Positions 25,323 to 33,788 of a DNA stretch of 46,864 bases are shown piece by piece. The first letter of the stretch is position 1. Each line of letters opens with the position of its first letter. The notes beneath the pieces are model-generated. The model was not told the origin of the DNA, ran no database searches, and saw only the letters and a program-made list of their open reading frames with translations. This DNA comes from Brevundimonas sp. (GTDB lineage Bacteria > Pseudomonadota > Alphaproteobacteria > Caulobacterales > Caulobacteraceae), in the NCBI GenBank assembly GCA_004296955.1, contig SCVB01000036.1, forward strand, positions 1-46,864. Direction: 5' to 3'. The translations under genes were made by a program, and so were the position numbers.

Positions 25323-26500
25323 GGCCCGGTCCGGCCATCGGACCGGTCGCTTGCCGGGTTGAACAGCCACAAGGCGGCCATCGGGAACTGGTCGTGCCAC
25401 ATGACCGGGCTGTGGCCGGCGACCCGAGCGTCGAATGTCACGCGGTCGGCGAGGGGGGCCAGGGTCTGCGCCGCCTCACGGGAAGCGCTGTAGAAACCCG
25501 GCTCAAGCGTTCCGGCCCCCAGCCAGACATCGCCATAGCGAGTGTCCCGCACACGTTCCATGAAGCCGGCGTCCGTCCAGCCGAAGGACAGGGCCATGAT
25601 CTTGCCGAACAGGTCAGGATGATCGGTCGCCATCGCCATCGCCCAGGCCGCGCCATTGGAAAAGCCCGCGACGGCGCGTTCCTCGCGGCGGGACGAGGCG
25701 CCGAGGGATTCCGCCAGCGGCATGACCTCCTCGATCAGGAAGCGGTCGTGCGCCACGAACCGCGGTTGGGTCTCGCCGAACCAGCCGGGAAGGTATTCCT
25801 GGTGTCGGATCAGCGCGGCGTCTTCGCCCTGAAGCTGGTTCATGGGCCCGCTGTGCAGCCCCACGATCATGACGGGCGGCAGGTCTCCGCGCGCGATCAG
25901 GGGCTGCAGTGTCCGGGCGAACATCGAGGTGCTTTCGCCGTCCGCCAGATAGATGACCGGCATGGGCCCATCGCCGGGCGGGCGGTAGATTTCTATCGCA
26001 CGGCGCTCTCCAAGGGCGAGGGACTCGATCTCCCGGGTCGAGATGAGACCGTCCGGCAGGGTGACCGTTTCGGCGCGCGCGGGAGCGGAGGGGCCGCGCC
26101 ATTGCGGCGTCTGCGTCACCGGCGGCAGGGGTTCGTCTCCGGCGGCGATGATCATCACATCCAGGACCGCGGCCTCAATGCCCTCGATGCGCACAGACAG
26201 CGCCCAAAGGTCCGGCTCGCCCGGAATCTGTTCCATCGCCGACTGAAGGGTGCAGCAGAGGCTGACGCTGGGCCCTGCGCGTCGGGCGACGACATGAAAC
26301 ACATCGCCCTCGGCCCAGAAGGCCTCGCGCGTCGCACCGGACAGCCGCGTTCGCGCGGTCAGGCCATCGACGGCCGGCGGCAGGCGGCAGGCCGACGACG
26401 CCTCCTGCTCCGTGCACGCCTCCATCAAGGGTAGCGCGAGTGGTTCGGACTGCGGAGACGGAGCGCCCGCCAGGGCGGCCAGCAGCATGATCAGAAACAT
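25319..26500 (-). CDS. Exported esterase of the esterase D / enterochelin-esterase type
   Basis: I start at 26500 (MFLIMLLAALAGAPS), which has GGGAG 6 bases upstream and a signal peptide; an in-frame ATG at 26533 lacks both. The 393-aa product has an N-terminal beta-rich region (about 60-130) like the carbohydrate/iron-chelate esterase N-domain. An alpha/beta-hydrolase domain follows: EIYRPPGDGPMPVIYLADGE, the nucleophile Ser in GFSNGAA and a His in MWHDQFP. It probably cleaves a small ester in the periplasm, and siderophore or sugar esters are possible. Two Cys pairs in the N-terminal part may form disulfides. It converges on DUF885 copy 2 with a 4-base stop overlap. Confidence 0.82.
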   Translation of the reverse strand: MFLIMLLAALAGAPSPQSEPLALPLMEACTEQEASSACRLPPAVDGLTARTRLSGATREAFWAEGDVFHVVARRAGPSVSLCCTLQSAMEQIPGEPDLWALSVRIEGIEAAVLDVMIIAAGDEPLPPVTQTPQWRGPSAPARAETVTLPDGLISTREIESLALGERRAIEIYRPPGDGPMPVIYLADGESTSMFARTLQPLIARGDLPPVMIVGLHSGPMNQLQGEDAALIRHQEYLPGWFGETQPRFVAHDRFLIEEVMPLAESLGASSRREERAVAGFSNGAAWAMAMATDHPDLFGKIMALSFGWTDAGFMERVRDTRYGDVWLGAGTLEPGFYSASREAAQTLAPLADRVTFDARVAGHSPVMWHDQFPMAALWLFNPASDRSDGRTGP

Positions 26501-26560
26501 CGGCCTCTCCCGCAGTCCGTGTATGACAGCCATACAAAGCGGCGGGAGTGCGGCGTCGCG

Positions 26561-27475
26561 TCAGGAACCGGTTCGCGCCTCCACGATCGTCGGATCGGCG
26601 TCGGCCTGGGCCATGATCCAGTCGCGGAAGCGGGCGATCTTGGGCGAGCGCCGACGGCCCTCGGGCCAGACCAGATAATAGCCGGTGTGGAACGACACGG
26701 TCTGGGCGAAGGGCCGCACCAGCAGGCCGTTGCGCAGCTCGCGCGCGAACAGGATCGGCGAGGCGAGGGCGACGCCCTGGTCGCCCAGGGCCGCCGCGAC
26801 CTCCAGCACCTGGTAGTCGGCCTTCAGCCGCGACATGGGCTGGGGCCCGCCGCTGACGCCCGCCGCGGCGAACCACCCGGCCCATTCCTTCTCCATGCCG
26901 ATGCGCGGGGCATCCAGCAGATCGCAGGGATCGGTCAGTTTCAGCCGCTCTGCCACGGCCGGGCTGCACACCGGCGTGAAGACGCTGGGCATCAGCAACT
27001 GGCTCTCCATGCCGGGCCATTCGCCTGAGCCGGAGCGGATGCCGATGTCGAACCCCTCGCGCGACAGGTCCAGCAGCGTGGGATTGGTGTCCAGCCGCAC
27101 CGCCAGTCCAGGGTTGGCGACCTGGAAGGCGCCCAGCCGCGGGGCCAGCCACTGGGCGGCCAGGGAGGCGAGGGTGGTGATGGACAGGATGTGTTCGTCC
27201 GCCTCGGTCAGGTCGCTGACGGCCCGGCGCAGCAGGGTCATGGCCTCGGTGGCGGCGCGGGACAGGCGTTCGCCGCCCTCGGTCGGCTGGACCTCGCGCG
27301 GCAGGCGGCGGAACAGGCTCTGGCCGAGCCGGCCCTCAAGCGCCTTGATCTGCCAGCTGACTGCGGCCTGGGTCATGCCCAGCTCCTCGGCGGCGCGGGT
27401 GAAGCTCTTCAGACGGGCGGCGGCCTCAAACACGCGGATGGAGGCGAGGGGAATGCCGGCGAGGGGATCGGCCAT
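26561..27475 (-). CDS. LysR-family transcriptional regulator (GcvA-like)
   Basis: The 304-aa protein has the N-terminal winged HTH (about 10-68; SFTRAAEELGMTQAAVSWQIKALE is spread over 25-48) and a LysR substrate-binding domain. That domain includes LDTNPTLLDLSREGFDIGIRSG and ASPILFARELRNGLLVRPF. These are the features of the GcvA subgroup. It is divergent to a 43-aa ORF and DUF885 copy 3, with a dyad in the shared spacer, so it most likely regulates in that direction and itself. Its inducer is unknown. Confidence 0.9.
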   Translation of the reverse strand: MADPLAGIPLASIRVFEAAARLKSFTRAAEELGMTQAAVSWQIKALEGRLGQSLFRRLPREVQPTEGGERLSRAATEAMTLLRRAVSDLTEADEHILSITTLASLAAQWLAPRLGAFQVANPGLAVRLDTNPTLLDLSREGFDIGIRSGSGEWPGMESQLLMPSVFTPVCSPAVAERLKLTDPCDLLDAPRIGMEKEWAGWFAAAGVSGGPQPMSRLKADYQVLEVAAALGDQGVALASPILFARELRNGLLVRPFAQTVSFHTGYYLVWPEGRRRSPKIARFRDWIMAQADADPTIVEARTGS

Positions 27476-27487
27476 AAGCGAACCTTA

Positions 27488-27502
27488 TGTGGGATCGCCA
27501 CA
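27488..27502 (+). promoter_or_regulatory. Candidate LysR-type binding dyad
   Basis: TGTGGGATCGCCACA has perfect 5-bp arms, TGTGG and CCACA, around a 5-base centre. It begins 13 bases upstream of the LysR gene start, in the divergent spacer. Its position and size fit a LysR recognition site that would give autoregulation. Confidence 0.5.
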
Positions 27503-27574
27503 ATCTGGTTTGTTACCGGCGCCTGTCAAGTCCATCGTGTCTTTATCACCAATAGCGAGCCAGAGGAGGCCTCG

Positions 27575-27706
27575 ATGGAAGAGATGCATCACACGCATAA
27601 GGAGCCTGCATGGGGTTGGGTTTCGGTTCTTGAAGGCTGGCGCCGCAGCCGGACCCGCCAGCGCCTGCGCACGCCGTCGCGCATTGTGACGCCCTGGAGC
27701 CGCTGA
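27575..27706 (+). CDS. Small 43-aa ORF divergent from the LysR gene
   Basis: The ATG at 27575 is preceded by AGAGGAGG at an ideal 5-base distance, one of the best ribosome sites in the window, and the frame runs to TGA at 27706. The product begins MEEMHHTHKEPAWGW and continues with an Arg/Trp-rich stretch (GWRRSRTRQRLR). It is strongly basic with no signal peptide or membrane segment. I recognise no family; the arginine-rich part loosely recalls DUF1127-type small proteins, but without their signature. Position beside a LysR gene and upstream of DUF885 copy 3 suggests it could be a LysR target. Confidence 0.58.
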   Translation: MEEMHHTHKEPAWGWVSVLEGWRRSRTRQRLRTPSRIVTPWSR

Positions 27707-27780
27707 CCTGGCCCTGAATCCGGTCCGCCGCAGGCGATTCCCTTCCCCCGCCCGTGACCGTCGGCCCGCAAGGGCCGTGG

Positions 27781-27816
27781 CCCGGAATCCGGAGTCTCCT
27801 GCTCCCGGGTTCCGGG
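27781..27816 (+). terminator. Hairpin upstream of DUF885 copy 3
   Basis: CCCGGAA and TTCCGGG pair outside an inner CCGG/CCGG helix with one mismatch and one bulge. It lies 75 bases after the small ORF and has no T-run. It could end the small transcript or structure the leader of the next gene. Confidence 0.35.
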
Positions 27817-27908
27817 TCGAGCCGTGTCCGGCGTCCTGACCTGCCCCGGCGCGGCTTGTCAGCCGGAGCGCGCCGCGCGAGGGTGCGGGAGTCCGTTGGG
27901 GGAAGAAC

Positions 27909-29753
27909 ATGATCAGCCGTCGCCGCCTGTTGACCTCCGCCGCCGGCGGACTGGGCCTGCTCGCACTGCCCGCCATGGCTCACGTCGCGCCCTCGTTGCG
28001 CCAGGGCGACGTCCGCTCACAGGCCCGGGCGCGGTATGACGCCATATTCGAGGGCGTTCTCGAGGCCTCCCCCATCGGCGCCACCGGTCTCGGCCTGGAT
28101 ACGGGCCCGCGCGCGGCGCTCAAATCCCGGCTCGACAGCCGGAGCGACGCCGATCGGCTGAACATCTTCAAGCCCATGGTGGAGGCCCGTCAGGCCCTGG
28201 CCGCCATCGACGCCTCGGCGCTGACCGGCCGCGACCGGTCGGACTATGACAGCGTGGTCTGGATGGCCGACCGCTCGGCGGAGATCGCCGCCTTCCCCTT
28301 CGGCGGCGTCGACAGCTACGGCTACCCCTGTCCCTATGTCGTCAGCCAGCTGACCGGCCTGTACCAGGCGGTTCCCGATTTCCTCGACAGCCAGCATACG
28401 GTGGCTGTCGCGGCCGACGCCGAGGCCTATCTCTCACGGCTGGAAAGCTTCGCCGAAGGCCTGGACCATGAGACCGGGCGCTCGGCCAGGGACGCTGCCG
28501 AACACGGCGTGATTCCGCCGGACTTCGTGATCAACAAGGCCCTCACCCAGTTGCGCGCCCTTCGCCGCGAGAGCGGCGAGAGCGCCGCCCTGGTCCGGTC
28601 GCTGGTCCGCAAGACGGACGAGGCCGGGATCGCCGGCGACTGGACGCGGCGGGCGACGGCCCTCGTCGACGGGCCGGTCGCGTCCGCCCTGGATCGCCAG
28701 ATCGCCCAGATGGAGCGGCACCTTCCCAACGCCTCGCACGATGCGGGCGTCGGGGAGCGTCCGGGCGGCGAGGCCTATTACAACCTCTGTCTCCGCTTCC
28801 AGACCTCGACCGGTCTGAACCCGGCGGAGGCGCACCAGGTCGGTCTGGAGCAGGTTGCGCGCATCGAGGCGCTGGCCGATCCGCTGCTGCGCCAGCGCGG
28901 CTATACCGAGGGCTCGGTCGGGGCGCGGCTGACCGCCTTCGGCCGGGAGCCGCAATACCTGTATCCGAACACCGACGACGGTCGGGCCGCGCTGCTGGCC
29001 GATCTCAACCGTCAGGTCGCGGCGATCGAGGCGCGACTGCCCGACATGTTCGAGCGCCTGCCCCGCGCGCGCGTCGAGGTCCGGCGGGTGCCGCCGTCCA
29101 TCGAACTGGGGGCGCCGCGCGGCTACGCCCAGAGCCCCTCGCTGGATGGGTCGCGACCGGGGGCCTACTATATCAACCTGGTCGATACGCAGATCTGGCC
29201 GCGCTGGGCGCTGCCGACGCTGACCTATCACGAGAGCCTGCCGGGCCATCACCTGCAGGGCGCGCTGGCGCTGGAGGCGACGGATACGCCGCTGCTGCTC
29301 AAGTCGATGGGTTTCAACGCCTATGGCGAGGGCTGGGGTCTCTACGCCGAGCAACTGGCGGACGAACTCGGCATGTATGACGACTTCCCGGAAGGGCGGC
29401 TGGGCTATCACCAGTCGTTCCTGTATCGGGCCGCGCGGATCGTCATCGACACGGGCATTCACGCCATGGGCTGGAGCCGTGAACGGGCCATCCGCTACAT
29501 GATCGAGACGGTCGGTCTGGCGCCCACGGCCGCCGAGAGCGAAATCGAACGCTACTGCGTCTGGCCGGGACAGGCCTGCGGCTACAAGATCGGCCACACC
29601 GAGATCGATCGTCTCCGCACCGTCGCGCGCGAGCGCACCGGCGACCGGTTCGACATCAAGAGCTTCCATTCGGCGGTGCTCGACGGCGGCGCCATGCCGC
29701 TGGAGGTGCTGGGGCGGGTCGTCGACCAGTGGGCGGCCGCCCGGCTGGCCTAG
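27909..29753 (+). CDS. DUF885 exported metallopeptidase-like protein, copy 3
   Basis: The 614-aa third paralogue has a Tat-type signal (SRRRLLTSAAGGLG) ending AMAH. The motif YHESLPGHHLQ gives His441, Glu442 and His447. EGWGLYAEQLADELG, WSRERAIRYMIE and WPGQACGYKIGHTEID align with copies 1 and 2. Copy 1 shares WPGQA and EGWGLYAEQLADE with it, so copies 1 and 3 look closer to each other than to copy 2. GGGGGAAGAAC stands before the ATG. The stop interlocks with that of the convergent flavoprotein in CTAG. It probably acts in the periplasm, and its substrate is unknown. Confidence 0.9.
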   Translation: MISRRRLLTSAAGGLGLLALPAMAHVAPSLRQGDVRSQARARYDAIFEGVLEASPIGATGLGLDTGPRAALKSRLDSRSDADRLNIFKPMVEARQALAAIDASALTGRDRSDYDSVVWMADRSAEIAAFPFGGVDSYGYPCPYVVSQLTGLYQAVPDFLDSQHTVAVAADAEAYLSRLESFAEGLDHETGRSARDAAEHGVIPPDFVINKALTQLRALRRESGESAALVRSLVRKTDEAGIAGDWTRRATALVDGPVASALDRQIAQMERHLPNASHDAGVGERPGGEAYYNLCLRFQTSTGLNPAEAHQVGLEQVARIEALADPLLRQRGYTEGSVGARLTAFGREPQYLYPNTDDGRAALLADLNRQVAAIEARLPDMFERLPRARVEVRRVPPSIELGAPRGYAQSPSLDGSRPGAYYINLVDTQIWPRWALPTLTYHESLPGHHLQGALALEATDTPLLLKSMGFNAYGEGWGLYAEQLADELGMYDDFPEGRLGYHQSFLYRAARIVIDTGIHAMGWSRERAIRYMIETVGLAPTAAESEIERYCVWPGQACGYKIGHTEIDRLRTVARERTGDRFDIKSFHSAVLDGGAMPLEVLGRVVDQWAAARLA

Positions 29754-30658
29754 CCCCGCATCGTCCGGCCGTCCGCCTCGCGCAGGGCGTTGTGGATCGC
29801 CGTGGCGGCGACGGCGGCCTCCGCCCCGGCGACCGCGATCTGGTTGAGGCCGCGCACCACGTCGCCAGCGGCGTAGAGGCCGGGCACGCTGGTCGCCTGA
29901 TGGGCGTCGACGAACAGCCGACCGTCCTCGCCGAGGCGCGCGTCGAGCGCTGAGGCGAGGTCCGCATTGGGAGATGTTCCCAGCGCCGAATAGACCAGAT
30001 CGAAGGTGCGGAAAGCTCCGCCCCAGCTCAGGGCCGTGACCCGGTCGCCGTCCAGGGTGACGTTGTCGATCGGGGCCCGGATCAGCTCGATCCCGAGGCG
30101 CGCCAGTTCGGCCTCATCGACCCGGGCGCCGGAGCCGCCCGTGTGAATGAGCGTCACCCGGTCGGAATAGGTGCGCAGGAAGGCCGCCTCGCGCGCGCCC
30201 TTGTCGTCGTCGCCGATCACGGCCACTGCCTTGTCGATGGCCTCGTAGCCGTCGCAGATCGGGCAGATGCGGACGAGCGACCGTTCGATGGCCCGCTCGA
30301 CGCCGGGCAGGTCGGGGTGGTGATCGACCACCCCTGTGGCCAGCAGCACGGCCCGCGCGCGAACCGCCCGCCCGTTCAGCCGGGCCACGAAGCCGTCGCC
30401 GTCGCGCGCCAGATTTTCGACCCGCCCGGCCTCGATGACCGCTCCGTATTCCACCGCCTGTTCGGTCATTCGCCGCAGGATAGCCTCGCCGGTGACGCCC
30501 TGCGGGAAGCCCGGCATGTTGTGGCTGACCGGAATCCAGCAGGCGCGCGGCGCGCCGCCGTCCGCGACGAGCACCGATCGCCGGAACCGCGCCAGATAGG
30601 CGGCGGCGGTCAGGCCGGCCGGGCCCGCCCCGACGACGAGAATCTCCGGCCCGCTCAA
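29750..30658 (-). CDS. Thioredoxin-reductase-like FAD/NAD(P) oxidoreductase
   Basis: The 302-aa flavoprotein starts almost directly at the FAD motif [18 protein letters not shown] (10-27). The redox pair Cys132-Cys135 lies in CPICDG, as in thioredoxin reductase. The NADPH-binding turn reads [12 protein letters not shown] instead of the usual GxGxxA pattern, which is odd and may change cofactor use. The C-terminal FAD motif is [14 protein letters not shown]. Members include enzymes acting on low-molecular-weight thiols or small disulfides rather than thioredoxin. The start is TTG at 30658, which overlaps the TGA of a 19-codon mini-ORF; an in-frame ATG start upstream was not found. Confidence 0.83.
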   Translation of the reverse strand: MSGPEILVVGAGPAGLTAAAYLARFRRSVLVADGGAPRACWIPVSHNMPGFPQGVTGEAILRRMTEQAVEYGAVIEAGRVENLARDGDGFVARLNGRAVRARAVLLATGVVDHHPDLPGVERAIERSLVRICPICDGYEAIDKAVAVIGDDDKGAREAAFLRTYSDRVTLIHTGGSGARVDEAELARLGIELIRAPIDNVTLDGDRVTALSWGGAFRTFDLVYSALGTSPNADLASALDARLGEDGRLFVDAHQATSVPGLYAAGDVVRGLNQIAVAGAEAAVAATAIHNALREADGRTMRG

Positions 30659-30714
30659 CGCGTCCGCCAGGGGCTCGGCCCTGGCCCGGCCGCCATCGCC
30701 CGGGGATGTTTCAT
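30655..30714 (-). CDS. 19-codon mini-ORF overlapping the flavoprotein start (possible leader peptide)
   Basis: The ATG at 30714 has GGAGGAGG six bases upstream, while the flavoprotein's own TTG has only weak complementarity. The frame encodes [19 protein letters not shown] and its TGA overlaps the flavoprotein TTG in the sequence TTGA. This is the geometry of translational coupling: ribosomes ending here could restart on the TTG. A peptide function is not claimed. A sequencing frameshift in the flavoprotein's N-terminus is a less likely alternative, since homologues start at the FAD motif. Confidence 0.45.
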   Translation of the reverse strand: MKHPRAMAAGPGPSPWRTR

Positions 30715-30774
30715 GGCGTTCCTCCTCCGGGCGGCCGAACCCGCATTATGGCCCGATCCAGCTTTCAACGGGCC

Positions 30775-30909
30775 TCAGGTGGCCGGGCCGGGTTCTCGTC
30801 CTTCGACATCAGCGAGCACCTGACGCATGAGTTCCGCATCCAGCAGAACCGGCGGTTCCCGGAAGGCCGTGATCCAGCGACGGACCAGGGCTTCGGTTTC
30901 GATATCCAA
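30775..30909 (-). CDS. Small 44-aa hypothetical protein
   Basis: A TTG at 30909 with GGAGGGG at a normal distance opens a 44-codon frame ending at 30775. The product starts [16 protein letters not shown] and continues with [18 protein letters not shown], two amphipathic helices joined by a PP turn. It has a balanced protein-like composition, unlike the Arg/Pro-rich frames overlapping it. There is no signal peptide or membrane segment. It lies upstream of the flavoprotein on the same strand, with a 60-base gap to the mini-ORF, so it may share a transcript. No function can be given. Confidence 0.6.
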   Translation of the reverse strand: MDIETEALVRRWITAFREPPVLLDAELMRQVLADVEGREPGPAT

Positions 30910-31101
30910 TGGATGTCCCCTCCAGCGGGAAGGCGCGCTTCCCGGCGAGGTAACCGCCGCCCGCACAATCGGTTCGGCTTGACCGTGGACGGCTTTTTTG
31001 AGGCAGGGTTAAGCCGTCGGGCCGCGCCCTTTGCGCCCGCCCGCGCGCCCCGCTATACCGCCCGCCTCACTCCCCATTCCCAATCAGAGGCGCGAACCCG
31101 C

Positions 31102-32316
31102 ATGACCAGGATCAAGGTCGCCAATCCCATCGTGGACATCGACGGCGACGAGATGACCCGCATCATCTGGCAGATGATCAAGGACAAGCTGGTCTTCCCC
31201 TTCCTCGACGTGGAGCTCGACTACTACGACCTGTCGATGGAGAACCGCGACGCCACCGACGACAAGGTCACGGTGGATGCGGCCCATGCGATCCAGAAGC
31301 ATGGCGTGGGCGTCAAATGCGCCACCATCACCCCCGACGAGGCCCGGGTGAAGGAATTCGGCCTGAAGAAGATGTGGAAGTCGCCGAACGGCACGATCCG
31401 CAACATCCTCGGCGGCGTCGTCTTCCGCGAACCGATCATCTGCTCGAACGTGCCGCGTCTGGTGCCCGGCTGGACCCAGCCGATCGTGGTCGGCCGTCAC
31501 GCCTTCGGCGACCAGTACAAGGCGACCGACTTCCTGGTCCCCGGTCCCGGCAAGCTGATGATGACCTTCACCGGCGACGACGGGAAGGTTATCGAGCACG
31601 AGGTGTTCCAGTTCCCGTCGGCCGGCGTGGCCATGGGCATGTACAACCTCGATGACTCGATCACCGAGTTCGCCCGCGCCAGCTTCGCCTTCGGCCTGGG
31701 CCGCAATTTCCCGGTCTATCTGTCGACCAAGAACACCATCCTGAAAGCCTACGACGGCCGCTTCAAGGACATCTTCCAGGACGTGTTCGACAAGGAATTC
31801 GCCGACAAGTTCAAGGCCGCCGGCCTGACCTATGAGCACCGGTTGATCGACGACATGGTGGCCGCGGCCATCAAATGGTCGGGCGGCTTCGTCTGGGCGT
31901 GCAAGAACTACGACGGCGACGTCCAGTCCGACGTGGTGGCGCAGGGCTTCGGCTCGCTGGGCCTGATGACCTCGGTGCTGATGACGCCGGACGGCAAGAT
32001 CCTCGAGTCGGAAGCCGCCCACGGCACCGTCACCCGCCACTATCGCCAGCACCAGAAGGGCGAGGCCACCTCGACCAACTCGATCGCCTCGATCTACGCC
32101 TGGACGCGCGGCTTCTCGCACCGCGCCAAGCTGGACGACAACGCCGAGCTGGCGACCTTCGCCGACACCCTGGAGCGGGTCGTGGTCGAGACGGTCGAAG
32201 CCGGCTTCATGACCAAGGACCTGGCGCTGCTGGTCGGCGATCAGCAGGGCTGGCTGACCACCGAGGGCTTCCTCGACAAGGTCGCCGAGAACCTGACCGC
32301 GGCGATGAGCAAGTAA
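31102..32316 (+). CDS. icd: NADP-dependent isocitrate dehydrogenase
   Basis: At 404 aa the protein is the eukaryote-like homodimeric NADP isocitrate dehydrogenase common in alphaproteobacteria, converting isocitrate to 2-oxoglutarate and CO2 in the TCA cycle. It begins [21 protein letters not shown]. It contains the substrate loop [13 protein letters not shown] and the metal/substrate site [20 protein letters not shown]. The cofactor region is [23 protein letters not shown]. The ATG at 31102 is the natural start; the frame stays open upstream for 130 codons, but that part does not look like protein. A strong terminator follows. Confidence 0.96.
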   Translation: MTRIKVANPIVDIDGDEMTRIIWQMIKDKLVFPFLDVELDYYDLSMENRDATDDKVTVDAAHAIQKHGVGVKCATITPDEARVKEFGLKKMWKSPNGTIRNILGGVVFREPIICSNVPRLVPGWTQPIVVGRHAFGDQYKATDFLVPGPGKLMMTFTGDDGKVIEHEVFQFPSAGVAMGMYNLDDSITEFARASFAFGLGRNFPVYLSTKNTILKAYDGRFKDIFQDVFDKEFADKFKAAGLTYEHRLIDDMVAAAIKWSGGFVWACKNYDGDVQSDVVAQGFGSLGLMTSVLMTPDGKILESEAAHGTVTRHYRQHQKGEATSTNSIASIYAWTRGFSHRAKLDDNAELATFADTLERVVVETVEAGFMTKDLALLVGDQQGWLTTEGFLDKVAENLTAAMSK

Positions 32317-32390
32317 GCGCGACCGCGAGAAGCGCCAGGCCGCGTCGGGTCGGGAGGTCCCGGAGGGCCGACGACCGCGGCCAAACAAGC

Positions 32391-32428
32391 AAGGCCCGCC
32401 GGACTCGCGTCCGGCGGGCCTTTCGTTT
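32391..32428 (+). terminator. Rho-independent terminator of icd
   Basis: A perfect 14-bp stem AAGGCCCGCCGGAC/GTCCGGCGGGCCTT encloses a 4-base loop and ends in TTTCGTTT, 75 bases after the icd stop. Confidence 0.92.
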
Positions 32429-32478
32429 GAGCCGCGGGCGGGTTCGTGCATGATGTCATGTCACGAGGGAGGACGACC

Positions 32479-33153
32479 TTGAACGCGCCAACCGAGGAAC
32501 ACCATCAGCCGGTCTGGGCCCGGAGTCCGAAACGGTCTCGCGGGGGCGGGGGCGGGGGCGGGAGCCTGTTCGGCAAGCTGATCCTGTTCGCGTTGGTGAT
32601 GGCGGTCTTCTTCTTCTTCGTCGCGCCGGCGGTGGCCTTCTTCGGCATACGCTCGGCGGCCGAGACCAGCGACGCGGCCGGTCTGGCGCGGTTGATCGAT
32701 TATCCCGCCGTCCGGCAGTCCCTGCGGCCGCAACTGGACGGCAATCCGGCCGCCTCCGCGCCGGCGCCGACCTTCATGGAAGATCCCATCGGCGCCGTAC
32801 GCCGCCAGTTCGAACAGGCGACGGCGGCGTCGGCCCCGGACGTCGACGCCTATCTGACCCCGGCGGCCCTCGCGGCCCTGACGCGCGGAGAGGGGCGGTA
32901 CGCCTCGCAGCGCGTCGAAGGCGGCCTGCCGTCGCCGGACAACACCAATACGGGCGGCCCCCTTCCGAGGCCCGTCTACTGGAGCGTGAACCGCGCGCGG
33001 ATGAGCGTCGCGGACGAGGGCGGATCGGAGACGATCTTCACCTTCGAGCGCAAGGGCGCGTTCCAATGGCAACTGGTCCACATCGGCCTGCCCGACGGCG
33101 CGGCCCCCGCCGGGGCTCCCGTGGTCGGACAGAGCGGTCGCAAGGCCGGCTGA
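32479..33153 (+). CDS. DUF2939 membrane-anchored protein, copy 1
   Basis: I start at TTG 32479 because GAGGGAGG precedes it; ATGs at 32446 and 32458 have no such site. The 224-aa product has a short basic cytoplasmic stretch with a GGGGGGG run, one hydrophobic segment (about 34-56, FALVMAVFFFFVAPAVAFF), then a DUF2939 domain with the hallmark LARLIDYPAVRQSLRPQL. The second half ends in TFERKGAFQWQLVHIGLP. The domain occurs in envelope proteins of Proteobacteria and has no assigned activity. A related gene follows 74 bases on. Confidence 0.82.
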   Translation: MNAPTEEHHQPVWARSPKRSRGGGGGGGSLFGKLILFALVMAVFFFFVAPAVAFFGIRSAAETSDAAGLARLIDYPAVRQSLRPQLDGNPAASAPAPTFMEDPIGAVRRQFEQATAASAPDVDAYLTPAALAALTRGEGRYASQRVEGGLPSPDNTNTGGPLPRPVYWSVNRARMSVADEGGSETIFTFERKGAFQWQLVHIGLPDGAAPAGAPVVGQSGRKAG

Positions 33154-33227
33154 CCCGACCCCTTGGCGACCCCGCGCGACTCGGGCAACCGTAGCGGTGG
33201 GGAGGCGTTACGACGCCAGAGGGTCGC

Positions 33228-33788
33228 ATGAAGAAATCACTGATCGTCGGCGTCGCCGCCGGAGCCATTGTCCTGTTCGCGGTCGCCTGGGCGGCCGCCC
33301 CGGTGCTGGCGGCGCAGGCCCTGATCCGCGCGGCCAAGGCGGGGGACGAGCGCAAGATCGAGCAGCTGGTCGACTTCCCGTCGCTGCGCGACAGCCTGAA
33401 GTCCGAGCTCAACGCCGAATTGATGGCGCGGATGAACCGCGACCCCCGGATGGCCGACAGCGGCCTGGGCGGGCTGGGCATGATGCTGGCCCCGATGATC
33501 CTGTCCGGCGCTGTCGATGCCGTGGTGACGCCCGAGGTGGTGGCGCAGATGGTGCGGACCGCCGAGGCGCCGGACCCGACCCGCCGCCCCGCGCCCGAGC
33601 CGGCCGGAGACGAGGCCGACGGCGACGACATCCACCAGGCCTGGGGCTATCGCAGCCTGAACGAATTCGCCGTCACCCTGACGGACCGCGACCAACCGGA
33701 CGACCACCTCGCCCTGATCCTCGAGCGCCGCGGCCTGTTCGACTGGAAGCTGGCCGCGGTCGATCTGCAGACCGGGCCGGAAACCTAG
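33228..33788 (+). CDS. DUF2939 membrane-anchored protein, copy 2
   Basis: The 186-aa protein has an N-terminal signal anchor (about 4-28) and the DUF2939 pattern [28 protein letters not shown]-terminal strand [18 protein letters not shown] parallels that of the preceding gene. The two tandem copies are clearly divergent duplicates. Copy 2 lacks the long glycine-rich cytoplasmic start. Its stop codon interlocks with that of alaS in CTAG. The function is unknown; a role at the inner membrane facing the periplasm is likely from topology. Confidence 0.83.
   Translation: MKKSLIVGVAAGAIVLFAVAWAAAPVLAAQALIRAAKAGDERKIEQLVDFPSLRDSLKSELNAELMARMNRDPRMADSGLGGLGMMLAPMILSGAVDAVVTPEVVAQMVRTAEAPDPTRRPAPEPAGDEADGDDIHQAWGYRSLNEFAVTLTDRDQPDDHLALILERRGLFDWKLAAVDLQTGPET

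Noticed and set aside
18419-25400. Several 680-710-codon antisense frames over leuDH, cckA and the DUF885 genes
   Set aside because: All are shadows of well-supported genes; none carries a recognisable domain or initiation site.
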